Source of the DNA: Cryphonectria parasitica EP155
Lineage: Eukaryota > Ascomycota > Sordariomycetes > Diaporthales > Cryphonectriaceae
Direction: 5' to 3'
Assembly: GCF_011745365.1 (NCBI RefSeq)
Contig: NW_024468912.1
Coordinates: 4,650,001-4,714,000, forward strand
DNA length: 64,000 nucleotides
The notes beneath the pieces were generated by a model, which saw only the letters and a list, made by a program, of their open reading frames with translations, searched no databases and had not been told where the DNA came from. The translations under genes were made by a program, and so were the position numbers. Of the stretch, positions 10,252-20,932 are shown in pieces (position 1 is the first letter of the stretch; every line of letters begins with the position of its first letter).

Positions 10252-11229
10252 TGGCAGAACCCGTAATGAGTTGAAGCGCCGAGGATAGGAAAAGAGGGTA
10301 TCGTATAGGTTTTATGGTAAACTTAACCAGGAACAAGCATGCCCAAATACAGACCAGAACAACAACACATCTCGAGGGGAAGAGTTTCTGGGCAATTTGG
10401 TTGGCTCGAACTATGCATGAGAGGATAGGAGGAATATGTTGTATCCCCACACAGGCCGTTTGCAATCCCAGAGCCACTTTAAGGTTGGTAATTGCCGTAA
10501 TCCGTACATCGGGGCCCCGCTTACATTTTTGGACATGTCGAAGGGGGTCGGGCTCGCAAGAAACCACGGCATGAATGGTTATTCAGGACTGAGGCCCGGG
10601 CACAAGAATACAAAGTATGGTTATTGCCGTGCACAAGGGAGTAAACCGAGCAGACTTGATTGGGTAAGACAGATAATCGGAGCCACTGACGCCCTAGTTT
10701 GTCATTAGCTGCATAGACCCGTCAATGTCGGCGCGCGATTGAGCACCGAGAGTAGAAGCGCCCCAGAGAGTTCTTCCTATGTCTCATGAGAGGACTCCAA
10801 TCCCTTGAGGAGAAGACCAGAATGTGGGCGGGCAGAGAGGAGCTACCGGTCTGGGCGGATGTCACACCGCGTCGAGCGTCATGCGTGTCGTGGTCGGACG
10901 AGGATAGAAGGGTTGCGCCGCATGCAAGCCCCCACCGCCGGACCGCGATATCGGCTCCCGGGATCCATAATCCCAACCCAAGGCCTTAGGACATGCCGGC
11001 TCAAGTTCCTTCCCCGCAGTTTCGTGGTTGTCAAAAACACAGTATGCAGCTCGACAGCGGAGCAACACGCTTGTGATTCCATCATTACGCCCTTTTCGAT
11101 GTCCTTTGGAAGGTTGACGCTCCGGCTATCGGCTGCAGTTGTCTGCTGACACTCAAGAGAGCTGATCCCTCAATGTCCCAATGTGTGTGTGTGGTGTGCG
11201 CGCGCGCGTGTGTACAGAGATGCTTCATT
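10252..11229. other. Intergenic, no gene recognised
   Basis: About 1 kb between the MFS exporter start and the prefoldin stop. The short frames lack any protein signature. A (TG)n/(CG)n tract lies at its right end. Confidence 0.5.
11182..11213. repeat. Alternating TG/CG dinucleotide tract
   Basis: A run of alternating purine-pyrimidine, (TG)n then (CG)n then (TG)n, about 32 nt, just 3' of the prefoldin subunit 4 gene. Such tracts can adopt Z-DNA; a role here is only inference. Confidence 0.85.
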
Positions 11230-11847
11230 CTAGGTCTCCAGATTGATGCTCCGTCCAAAGCGGGCATACAGCTCGACCTTCAACTGCGACATCTCCTCTC
11301 GCGCCGTGTTCAGCTTGTCCTCGATCTCTGATATGTCCTCCTCAATTTTGGCCGTCCCCGTGCCGAGCATTTCCTGCGCTTGGGCCACCGTGACGTGGAA
11401 GAACGAGTCGCCAATTTTATATCTGTTGCGATACGATCCGAATTAGCTGTGCGTGTGTGCGTTAAGAGGTGCACAAATACTATGTTTGGTGTACTGACGG
11501 TATTGTGTCGTCCTCGTCTGCCAGCTCTAGCTCCATCGTGATATCGTCGAGCTCCTCTTTCTCCTTCTGTAGCATCCGTCAGCTCTTTGATCATACAGGA
11601 AGGGGGTACCCGGGTGTATTGCAGTGGGTCATCGTACATTCTTGAGCTTGAGCGCCTCCTCGTACTTTAGTTCTCGTTGGTGTAGCCGGCTGAACTTATT
11701 GATCTTGTCCTGGTCTTCCCTCCTGACCTCGACTTCGTCGCCGACGGCCTGCTCGTCCTCCTTTGTCAACTGTGCACACTACTGTTAGCGAGAAACCGCG
11801 GTCTCTTTGGATAGCATTTGACGGAGACCCACCATACGCCTCTGCAT
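11230..11847 (-). CDS. Prefoldin subunit 4
   Basis: Four exons: 11847-11833 (only MQRRM), 11769-11638, 11566-11499 and 11422-11230; introns of 63, 71 and 76 nt; product 135 aa. The joined protein begins MQRRMLTKEDEQAV and continues with EVRREDQDKINKFSRL, ADEDDTIPYKIGDSFFHV, and the C-terminus LYARFGRSINLE. These are hallmark segments of the beta-type prefoldin subunit 4 (yeast Gim3), with two long coiled-coil helices around a beta-hairpin. Prefoldin is a cytosolic hexamer that hands nascent actin and tubulin to the chaperonin CCT. The gene is head-to-head with CENP-W, 416 bp apart. Confidence 0.93.
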
Positions 11848-12263
11848 CTTGTCTGTCCTCGGGCTGGGATTCAACCGGGCTGGATTCAAGGATGCTGTTA
11901 AGGTTGAGGCTCAAAGTTGACGGGACAAGCCTTGGCCACGGATTTTGGAGCTTCCTAACAGACTGCGGGGACGGTGTGAAGACACAGTGTCTTACCGTCT
12001 CAAGAGACGGTACACCATGACGTCCCAGCACTGGCCTAGCTCGCTGTAACATCCCATAGCAAGTAAGGTACCATAGCACTAGTGGGTCTAGATACAGGGG
12101 TTGACACCAGCAGCTCCTCCTGAGAAATTCCTAACTCTTTCCCCGATTGGACGACGGCGCACTCAAAACGTCAACAAACCGAACCCTGGAGCTGAACACG
12201 CTTGGCCATTTCACATCTTCGCATCAATCATCAATCATCATCTTCCACATATCATCCGAAAAG
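11848..12263. promoter_or_regulatory. Shared divergent promoter region, prefoldin 4 / CENP-W
   Basis: 416 bp between two divergent start codons must contain both promoters. No individual element was assigned. Confidence 0.55.
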
Positions 12264-12696
12264 ATGCCGCCAGGACAGAAACTGTATCCACGAGGTACCG
12301 TCAAAAAGATCATCAAAGCACACTCCGGCCGCAGCCTCAGCAAGAACGTCGATATCCTGGTAGGGTAGCCACCTTCGCCTGAAACGCGTCGATGTGACGC
12401 AGTTTGCTGACCTCGATATATGATCGCAGATGTTCCTCGACTATGCCTTGTTTATGCAGACGTAAAACTCCCAGACAATCTGACATCCTACATGCCTCAA
12501 TACTGACAGTCACTCTTCAGACTTGTCAAGGAGGCAGCAATCGAGGCAAAGCAGGGAGGAGAGAGAGGGATCACAGCAAGGAGCGTCAGGAAGGTCACTG
12601 GGGTAAGTAACATAGATGTCAAGCTCATTCAGCTCACGCGACATGGTGCTAATTCTTATTTACGAATAGGATGCACTCGCCAAGTTCAAGGGATGA
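12264..12696 (+). CDS. CENP-W-like histone-fold kinetochore protein
   Basis: Four short exons (12264-12359, 12430-12461, 12521-12602, 12670-12696) give 78 aa. The protein starts MPPGQKLYPRGTVKKIIKAH and continues with GRSLSKNVDILMFLDYALFM, LVKEAAIEAKQGGERGITAR and SVRKVTGDALAKFKG. The layout helix, loop, long central helix, ITARSVRK and short last helix is the histone fold of CENP-W (fission yeast Wip1). CENP-W pairs with CENP-T to bind centromeric DNA and carry the outer kinetochore. Length matches the family (about 80-90 aa). The gene is easily missed because every exon is short. The phases and splice consensus (gtaagt, tag/cag) are clean. Confidence 0.88.
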
Positions 12697-13660
12697 GAGT
12701 AGATTTGCTGGCAAAATCATCGAGCAGGAAACCCACGAATGAGAGTAACGTGAGCAGGTGGCACGTGCCAGCCTCAATTGGGCAGCCATGATGCAACATT
12801 GATATGTATGTCATCCTTCATGGCATCCCAGAACAAACCTTCTATATGATACCCAAATATGTCAAATCAATCCAAATCATCTTCCAACAAGTGTTGCAAT
12901 ATTGTGTAGTGCTAGGTAAAGGGTCTTCAAGAGCAAGTAGGGGAGGAGCATGACCTAGCAGGCTCTATAACAGGTCGAAGTTGTGATGAAATGGATGCTA
13001 GCGATTAGCCATGAGCCACATCGAGCCATGTGGAGAAGCATGACTCTCTAAACAGCATGTAAGCCACTCACTATTGACAAGCTGTTGAGATGCAGATTGT
13101 TAAGTTGATTACTTCAGTCATGTAAAAGAAGCACTTCTCCAGTTTGTCCTGCACTACGTGATGTGTGTGGCCTGGCTTGCCTGGGTGGGTAGGAGCAGGG
13201 GCCTGAGGGGCTAGGCAGGTGCGGTGGGTGCTGATGGAGGTGCGGGTTCGGGTGCAGGGTTGGCAGCCCTTGCGATCGCCTTGCCTGCCTGCGACAAAAT
13301 TTCCTACCTTTGTTTCTTGAACCTCTGAGACAACCTTGACCTATCTACTTTCACTGCCTTTACAACTCCGCACATCAACAACACACGAAGTCTTGTGCAG
13401 ACAAGTCCACCTCTTTACTGCTGTTCTCCAACCTAAGAAGTCTTCTATTGACACTGCCAACACCACATCCAGGCCTTTGCCACCTCTCCAAGAAGCACCT
13501 ACCAAATATTTTGTTCTCCGCAGCATACGTCGCCCAGAAGCACCGTGCCGACCTGCGTTCTACATACAGCCTGCAGACGAGTTTGACCAGACTGCCCTGA
13601 CCTGCGTCTCGCCTGACTGCTCCTACTCTACTTTCCTACTGTTAACACCAGTCGTTCATA
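12697..13660. other. Intergenic, likely promoter and long 5' UTR of the YAG7-like gene
   Basis: Holds a G-rich stretch (about 13185-13260) followed by C/T- and A/C-rich sequence up to the start codon, as in highly expressed fungal genes with long leaders. An open frame at 13336-13707 overlaps the true start in another frame and looks like leader sequence. Confidence 0.5.
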
Positions 13661-15256
13661 ATGCCTGCTTCCACCGTCCAGAACCCACCCGCCCAGACCG
13701 AGTCTAAGTCGGCCAAGAAGAAGAAGGCCAAGGCTGCTGTCGCTGCCACAGAGCGCAACGACTCCCCCGCCCCTGGAGCAACTTCTTCTGACAAGGCTGT
13801 CTCGGTTGCTGGCGGCAACGAGGCCACCGAGAATGCCTACATTCGTGATCTGAAGAAGTATGGCGCCCTCAACTGTCTTCTATATACCCCTTCTGGCCTT
13901 CCTCGCTGACTTAGCCCTATAGGAATATTCGCAACACCAGCAAGAAGATCGTAAGCCTTGCCCAGCCAACCCCTCGTTCCTGATAATCCATAAGTTGAAG
14001 TCGCTGACATTTTGCCGGTAGTCGAACGCATCGAAAACCGAAGCTCTCATCAAGGAGAATAAGGACAAGTCCATCGAACAGCTCATCACCGCGAAGATCA
14101 TCAACGCCGACCAGAAGCGACAGGTCGACAACAAGCCAGCCCTCGAGGCTGAGCTTGCCCGCTACGAGGAGCAGCTAGCTCAGGTCCAAAAGCTTGACGA
14201 TGAGTGGCGCGCCATCGCCGCTTCTACTAAGGCTGACACGGAGAAGGCGTTGACGGACAAGTTCGAAAAGGAGAAGGCTGATGCTATAGCCGAGGTCAAG
14301 AAGCAGGCTGAAGCTGATCTCAAGAAGGCGGTCGAGGATGGGTTCTTAGTGGTCTCTCAGTTCCTGCGTCTTGTTGCGCAGAGACGTGGCGAGGCTCCTG
14401 GCTCTGAAGAGGAGCTGGACAAGGCGAACGAGGGCATCCTGGCCAGTGTTTATGGCGGTGACTCGACAGCTGTGGCATCCATGGTCAAGCTGTACCACGG
14501 CACTGATGATGCGACAACCAGCGTGACCGGCGAGTCCTTGCAGGTAACCTGTAAGATCAAAGAGCCATTAAGCATCATACAACGACCTAGAGGTACTGAC
14601 CTGCCACAGACGCCACCATCAAGCAGCAGATCACCGACTCGTCGCCCGTCTCCGACCCGACTGAGCTCCCCGCGGAGGAGCCAGAAGTCGAACCCGTCCC
14701 CACTGAGTCGTCTCACCTGGTTCAGACCGACCCGACCATCGCGAACGCGGGTCTAACTGAGATCGATGCTGGCACCGACATCGCTCTGGCGAATGGCCAT
14801 ACTGAAGAAACACCGGCCGAGGGCGAAACATCGATTCCCAATGCGGACGTCGGTGATAGTGCGGCCAACGCTGCGGCGGAGAACCAGTGGGACGTGGGTA
14901 ACGACCTTGCCGCTTCTCAGGAGTGGGTCGAGGTCCAGAAGCCCGCCGAGGCCCCTCAAACTGAGACTGCTCCCAACGCTCCCCCGGCCGCTCCCAGCTC
15001 TCAATCCTGGGCCGACGACCACCCTGAGCCCTCCACTTCTACCTCCACTACTGACGCCAACGATGGCTTCCAGTCCGTGCAGCGCAACCGTGGCCGTGGA
15101 GATCGTGAGGGAGGGTTCCGTGGTGGACGTGGCGGCCACCACCGCGGACGTGGTGGATTCCGAGGTGATGGCCACCACCGCGGCCGTGGTCGTGGTGGCC
15201 CTCGAGGAGGCCACCGTGGTGGTTTTCGCCGTGAAGAACACGTGAGCTCGGCATAG
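13661..15256 (+). CDS. YAG7-like protein with C-terminal RGG/Gly-Arg-rich tail
   Basis: Four exons: 13661-13857, 13923-13950, 14022-14550 and 14610-15256; product 466 aa. The third intron uses gtaaga at 14551, not the nearer gtaacc at 14544, because only this restores the frame into ATIKQQITDSS. N-terminus: PAQTESKSAKKKKAKAAVAA, then AYIRDLKKNIRNTSKKISNA and a long charged coiled coil (about 75-250) matching the fungal YAG7-like dimerisation family. An acidic disordered middle follows, containing a WVEVQKP motif. The end is Arg/Gly/His-rich (repeated GGxRGG, HHRGRGG), a typical RNA-binding and Arg-methylation target. A cytoplasmic, translation-associated role is inference. Confidence 0.75.
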
Positions 15257-16179
15257 GGGACGCCTTGCTCATCGCGCCACCGGTGTGAACACAAGACGTC
15301 TAGACCAAGGGGCATGGGCTCAGGATCCCCATGTTGCCGCGGCTACCGCTCCCGTGTACAGCATCAACCGGTATTATCATGGCGTACTGACTACCCCTTT
15401 CATGAAGACACGTTAGCAAGAGATTCTGCGGTTAATTTGGACTCCATTCCATCGCCTACCGATTTTGTCGAGTTAGGGGACACCGAATGGCCTTTTTCAA
15501 AGTTGTGTCATGAGGGCTAGTGGGCCACTCTCGGATGACTTATGACGGGTCGCGCGATCGTTCATGGAGAATGAATACTGGGGAAGGTCATTTTCAACTT
15601 TTCTTCGCATGGAAAACGGTCTCATCTGGTCTTCTCGGTCTGCATAGCAATGGAATTAATAGGTACTGGCTGCATTTCAGGCTTGCCAATCTGCTTCTCC
15701 TCTGTTCGTACTGTGGTGATCCATGGTCCTCGTGCACTTCCTCTCGGCAGCAGCCACCGCCCCCCCCCCCCCCTTCCCTTCGGTCGCGTTGCAAGCTCTA
15801 TGCAACTTATGGATAACTGGCCTCACAATGTCGAGGTTGTTTACAAGCGCGAGGCAAGGCAAGTTGTGTCAATGAATATCGCCCGAAGTCTCGAGTGCAA
15901 GGATAGGTGCATCAAAGCGCCACGTGCCTTCAACCAGTTGAATACGTGAACCAATTCCTTTAGCACTTTTCGATAGATTTCGGAGTGGCATGACTTTGTG
16001 GGGGTCCGAAAGAAGTCCTCATAAGGAGGCCCAATACAGCCACGTAGATGGTCAGCCAACAAAGGTATTCGCACACTGGGTATACGCACATCTTCAAGGC
16101 CGCTTCCAAATCACTACTAACTAGAACAAGGTAGCAGTACCCAACGGTGCCTCGATAATGCCGAGAATACTATCTCCAC
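15257..16179. other. Intergenic, no intact gene
   Basis: The first part is probably 3' UTR. A poly-C run of about 15 lies near 15760-15774. The minus-strand frame at 15841-16089 has no assignable homology, though it could be further debris of the ankyrin relic to its right. Confidence 0.45.
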
Positions 16180-16660
16180 TGCGCGGGCGGAGCTCTCATG
16201 GCGGTGTGCACGACGGAATCGCCCCAACAGTTGTACAGGTTCGACTTGGCGGCCCCGGCCAAGACAACCTTGGCCACCTCGAAGTTTTCTACTTTGCTGC
16301 CCCGTGCAAGGGCGCCTCTCCCTCTCAATCATGCATGCTAGGGTCAGTACCTCCTCGAAGCAACATGGCGACAAGGTTCACGTCATGTGCTCGGGCGGTT
16401 ACGTGTACTGCGCGGTTACTGTTGATGGATGGGTAGTTGACCTCAGTGCACCTATTTCTGAGCAAGAGCTGGACGATGTCGGCGTAGATATGCTTGCGGA
16501 GGGGATAAGTCGTGGCGATGTACTCTCTGGCTACAGATGACAGGTGTGGTGTCCCCTACGCTAACAGTGTTGGCGCTCGCGCCTTGTTTGCAGAGGAGTT
16601 TAAGAAACGCAAAGCAGCGTTCAGGACGGCCTCGTGGACAGCGCTGTGCAGTCTTCGTTC
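16180..16660 (-). pseudogene. Frameshifted remnant of an ankyrin-repeat gene
   Basis: No single frame is long, but successive minus-strand frames spell ankyrin-like pieces. Around 16650-16600: LHSAVHEAVLNAALRFL in one frame, shifting to FLKLLCKQGASANT in another. Around 16510-16340: ADIVQLLLRN, then RAVHVTARAHDVNLVAMLL followed by RGGTDPSMHD. Around 16300-16190, in yet another frame: FEVAKVVLAGAAKSN and GDSVVHTAMRA. The repeats are in the correct order but need at least two or three frame changes and contain stops, so the copy is broken. No start, end or neighbouring exon could be fixed, so the limits are approximate. Confidence 0.6.
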
Positions 16661-18071
16661 TATACGTTGATACTAGAGCGACTCTTGAGAGCTCGATCAG
16701 CCCTTCTGTCATTATGAAATATGAGATTGGCTATCTCTATATGAGACTACGTTAGCGAATGGAAACAACACATTTCTAGATATTATCAAGCAAAAGCCTC
16801 TAGGCGAAAGTTTCCATAAGTCCCTCTAAACTGCATGGCCCTTTATGGCAGCTTTCATAAGAATAGCTTTGCCCTTGTAGTAGATCATTTCCACAAGGAT
16901 GAACCCTTGAGTTGAGATATTTACTTCTGCAACAACTTTGAGCACGTTAAATACAAGGTCCATTCTAACCTTCTCAGAGCCTCACCGAAGAAGCTAGATA
17001 TTCTCAGGAGTGATGCGAAAGCAATCGTTGTTGCTAGACATAGGAATAAAGGTAGATCTGAGAGAGAAAAAAATTGAAACACAGAACAGACACTGTTTAT
17101 GAAGAGCTTGTAGTTGTATTGTATCGAACTCATAAAGTAGAAAGAAATGTTCAGAGCTCACACTGGCAGCACTTATATGCTCTACGACTAGGCCTACGGG
17201 TAATTGAAGTTTTATTCATATTTCAATATTCCATCAAAGACTTCAAGAGTTATGTGTCATCTACAGGAAATGGAGAACAGTAGGTTCGAGACTGAGAATG
17301 TGAGGATGTAGTTGTGACTTAGTTTCCAACAAATACGACCGTAATCGCCCAGAAGTGAAACAAGTACAAACAATGCGGGGAGTGCTAACAGAAGAATCTA
17401 TGAACATCGAAATACGAGAAATGACTTACGTCTCAATGATCTCGGCTGGTGTTGTTGAGGGAGGATGCGAAGAGGCAAGTATACCTTGAATATCATATCA
17501 AGGTCAGGATGGTAGTCATAGTTCATGTCCTTATTAGTTCCATAGAAAGAAAGAAAGAAAAAAAAGACTTCTGCATCTTGAGTAACATCAAAGACCCTAG
17601 AAAATCCCATTCTCATCTGCTTTGCAGTCAATCTAATGTTCATTGTGCAGCCTCGCTAGATGCGTGTAAGACGATTGGCTGTGCGGGGACGCCTTTCCTA
17701 ATTCAGCTTTGAGGAGGAGGCTGTTGGTAGTACCGGCAATTCCTTTCACTGTTGTGTCGCTCTAGCGCGATTTCTCGACCGTGCGGTCCCGTCTCATGCG
17801 GCGTTAACAAGGAGGTAAGCGACAATATTCTATTTTGATCCGACTCTTACAGAAATCAGTCTTCAGGACAAGTCGTAGCTGCAGGGGCATCATATCGAAG
17901 CACAGAGTGACTAAGAACTGTAGAAGCTCAAGGCTATGCAACGTGAAAGAATGAATGGTGGATATCCATGTAATCCTATAGTCGAAGACTGATTTCTATA
18001 CCCCCCCAGAATACTCCTTTTACTCCTGCAAATGATTCCATACTTTGAGACCCAAAGCTAATGTCTAACCC
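16661..18071. other. Intergenic, lower GC, no gene recognised
   Basis: About 1.4 kb with short frames only. Composition shifts to AT-rich at about 16750-17650. It contains one 14-bp perfect inverted repeat (listed separately). No transposase, tRNA or known repeat was identified. Confidence 0.45.
17851..17997. repeat. 14-bp perfect inverted repeat, 147 bp overall
   Basis: AGAAATCAGTCTTC at 17851-17864 is repeated inverted at 17984-17997 (GAAGACTGATTTCT). About 119 bp lie between the arms. No coding sequence is inside and no clear target-site duplication was seen, so a MITE is possible but unproven. Confidence 0.7.
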
Positions 18072-19830
18072 CTACAGATCGCTCCTTGGCGGCCATTTTA
18101 CTCTCCGCTCGGCACGCACGTACAGGTTGGTCGGCCTGATCAGCTGGAACTGCGGATCGTAGTCAATCGCGCCCTCGGTCGCCAGAGAAAAGTGGTACCG
18201 CCAGACCAGCTTGGTCAGGAAAATGCGAGCCTCCTGGAGGGCAAAGTTGAAACCAATGCACATCCTCTGGCCCGTCGCAAACGGCATGTACGAGTTCCTA
18301 GGCCTGTTCTTCACCCTCTCCGAGTCCCACCTGTCAGGGTCGAACTCGGCCGGGTTGCCCCAGATCTTGGGGCTGTTGTGGATCTGGTGCAGGGACGGGA
18401 CGACCACACTTCCCTTGGGCACCTTGTATCCACCGGGCAGGACGACGTCGCACTGCGCCGTCCGCGCCGGCTGGAAAGAGGGGTTATGCCGCCTCTGCGT
18501 CTCCTTCACAAAGTGGTCCAGGAACGTGAGCTTCGACGTGAGCTCGTCCGTCACCACCGTGTCGTCGGTGAAGCCGTTGTCGACGAGCTCCTGGAGAAGG
18601 CGCTCCTGCATGCCCGGGTAGTTCACGAGGGAGTAGATGAGCCAGGACATGAGCGAGCTCGTGGTGGTGAAGCCCGCGCCCGTCGCCACGACAAGAGGCT
18701 GCCAGGACTTGTTGGGCGGCATCTTGTTGCCTGCGTTGTCGGTCGCGCGGACCAGGTAGTCGATCATGTTCTCGGCCTTCAGGGCTGCTTCTTGAAGATC
18801 GAGATTCTCGGTGCCCGTGGATGCCTCTGCAAACACCTTCAGGAACAGCGCCTCCATGCGGTCCCGGATCGACTGCAGCCTCTTGGGATCTCCAAATGGG
18901 AGCATCGAGTACCAGTGCGGCAGGCTGGTGATCTTCTTCATCAGCTCCAGAGACTCGGCGATCAGCATGACCATCTCGTGGGGCGGGGCGTCGACGCCGG
19001 CGAAGTGGTTGAAGTCCATGCCCAGGATGAGCTTGCCCACGGCCTGCGAGCCCAGCTTCATCATGTAAGGGTATACGTTCCACGCCTCGTCCCGGTCCGC
19101 CAGCTCGTCAAACACCTTGAACGCTCCCTCCACCGTCTGGTTCATTGTTGGTGCGTAGTGGCGGACGGCTTTGGGGCCGAAGAATGGGGGCAGGAACTTG
19201 TGGGCCATCTTCCACTCCTCGGTCTTGGTGTCGCTTGTGAACACGCCCGCCTCCTGGTTCTTGATGGGGAAGAGGGGGTGTCCTTGTATGATCTCCTTGC
19301 TGAAGAAGTCGGACTCGGTGAAGACGATGGTCGCCAGCGCAGGGTCGTTGGTGAAGTAGTTGACAGTACCCATGTTGTTCGTCTTGAACAAGGGGCCGTA
19401 CTTTTCAAAAAGCCGTGCATGGTTTCCAAGATGGTCGGGAAAGACTTCTAGGTAGTTGCCAACGTACGGCAGCCCTTTTGGTCCTGGCACCTCGTGGACT
19501 GCTTTGCCGTCAATCGTGATGGAGACGGGGCCATCCGCGTCCAGGACGTCGGCTGTCGATGTAAGGGCTTCATTCTCGCTCACGAATCCGATGCCTGGTA
19601 ACAGTCAGTATTGATCATCGCAGTAGAAGAAGAAGAAGAAGAAGAAGAAAGGGAGGGGGGGACAAGGTGAACAAATGCCACTAACCCTGCGAATCGACGA
19701 TTGCAAAATGCGATGCGACAAGTTGCCGCAGCCCATTCTCATCTATTGACGAGGGGACATCAATATCTTGTGCGGTGGAGACATCTTCCCCAAGAAGATA
19801 AAACTGTTTTGATGTTGTTGTTGGCCGCAT
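18072..19830 (-). CDS. Cytochrome P450 with soluble N-terminal extension
   Basis: Two exons, 19830-19686 and 19594-18072 (intron of 91 nt carrying a TTC-rich pyrimidine repeat), give 555 aa. Reading only the large frame would start at a GTG; the upstream ATG exon restores a proper start. The first 85 or so residues have no hydrophobic anchor; instead there is a polar extension (FAIVDSQGIGFVSENEAL) before VPGPKGLPYVGNY. Motifs: K-helix ETQRR (ExxR), meander FDPDRWDSERV, and heme loop FATGQRMCIG with Cys494 as the thiolate ligand. The I-helix segment reads GAGFTTTSS, so the usual acid of (A/G)Gx(D/E)T is absent. P450s reductively activate O2; the substrate is unknown. The gene is head-to-head with a cytochrome b5/b5-reductase fusion, a plausible electron donor (inference). 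Confidence 0.87.
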
Positions 19831-20932
19831 GATTTATGTCTGAGTAATAGACGTTCCTAAGAGATAGTGAAGGTCGTGTGGTTGGCGATGAAAGGTAGAT
19901 CCAACTTCCAAGGCTGTGTTGAGAAAATGGATTAATACTCGCTAAGAGGGTGAGTATTTTGATACATGTGTGGATTATCACTGCGAGAATCAATGGTGAA
20001 GCGACTGATTTATCTAAACTTCTTTTAAAGGGGCTCTTCAACGGCGTCTTTGCAGGGGTTACATATCATTCCATGCCATGCAGAGCCTCGCGCCCCGAGA
20101 TGCAGAGGCTCAAGAGGCAAAGATAGCATAATTCCACACAGGTCCACTTGCCGAGGCGCAAAAGCATGTTGTGCGATCCATTCGTTCTGCGTAGAATTTT
20201 TTCTCTCTCAGATATCGGTCAAGGCGAGATATAAGCCGTTGTGGAAAGGGAGGGAAGAAAAAAAAAAAAGGATAGACCCGCAAAAATATAACGCAGATAG
20301 TGACGTAGGGCCAGTAATGCAGTAAGATTCTGGTGGGTAAACGTCTGAGCTGCCTCGGCAGCCCGGTCCGGAGTTCGATGTGAATCCCGGCCGTGAAGAT
20401 CTACAGCAAATAGTAATTGTCATGTCATATCGTAGATACATGTGGTATGAAATTTTTGGCAGAGTGGAAACCTCTTGGCAGAATCAAGGGGGAATGATTT
20501 GCAACGTTCGGTTTTTAAGAGGATATCGCATATTATGGAGAACACATGGATGCCGTCGGTTCTTGAGTCGATTGCATGGGCGCAAGGACCCTAAATAGTA
20601 ATTTAGGGCAAAGGACCTCGGCATCTATTCTGGGACTGACAAAAAAGTAAATGCAACGGCCAGAGCCTCGGTGGTCCCACTGGAACACCGTTCAGGATTT
20701 CCCAATGAATTTTATGGGTTCTTCAAAGAACGGATCAGATAGCAGACGACGCTGTCTCCGAAGACTGGAATCGCCCCTGAAGGTTTGCTGAATATTTTTC
20801 TGCGTGTGTCTGACTTATAAGACGGCCCACGCCGGCCATAGCGGGAAAAATGTCTACCGCCAAGATGACACCGACCAGACTCGCGTTAATATAACAAGAG
20901 AAGTCATTTGTCTTTGCCAGAGTAGACGCACC
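19831..20932. promoter_or_regulatory. Divergent intergenic region, P450 / b5 reductase
   Basis: 1.1 kb between two start codons. A TTATAAGA near 20814-20821 lies about 115 bp upstream of the reductase start and could serve as its TATA element. At 20330-20400 there is a weak tRNA B-box-like string that does not fold into a tRNA. No other element was assigned. Confidence 0.45.

Noticed and set aside
13336..13707. 123-codon frame before the YAG7-like gene
   Set aside because: Overlaps the real start in a different frame and lies in likely leader sequence; no protein signature.
15001..15315. Minus-strand Arg/Pro-rich frame
   Set aside because: Mirror of the RGG-coding repeat in the YAG7-like gene.
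15760..15774. Poly-C run (also near 44208-44221)
   Set aside because: Simple homopolymers in non-coding DNA; no further structure.
18192..19451. 419-codon plus-strand frame opposite the P450
   Set aside because: Fully antisense to a clear P450 with all heme motifs; Arg/His/Leu-rich shadow of GC-biased codons.
20330..20400. tRNA-like B-box string (GTTCGATGTGAATCCCGG)
   Set aside because: No box A, no pairing acceptor or anticodon arms at the right distance; not a tRNA.
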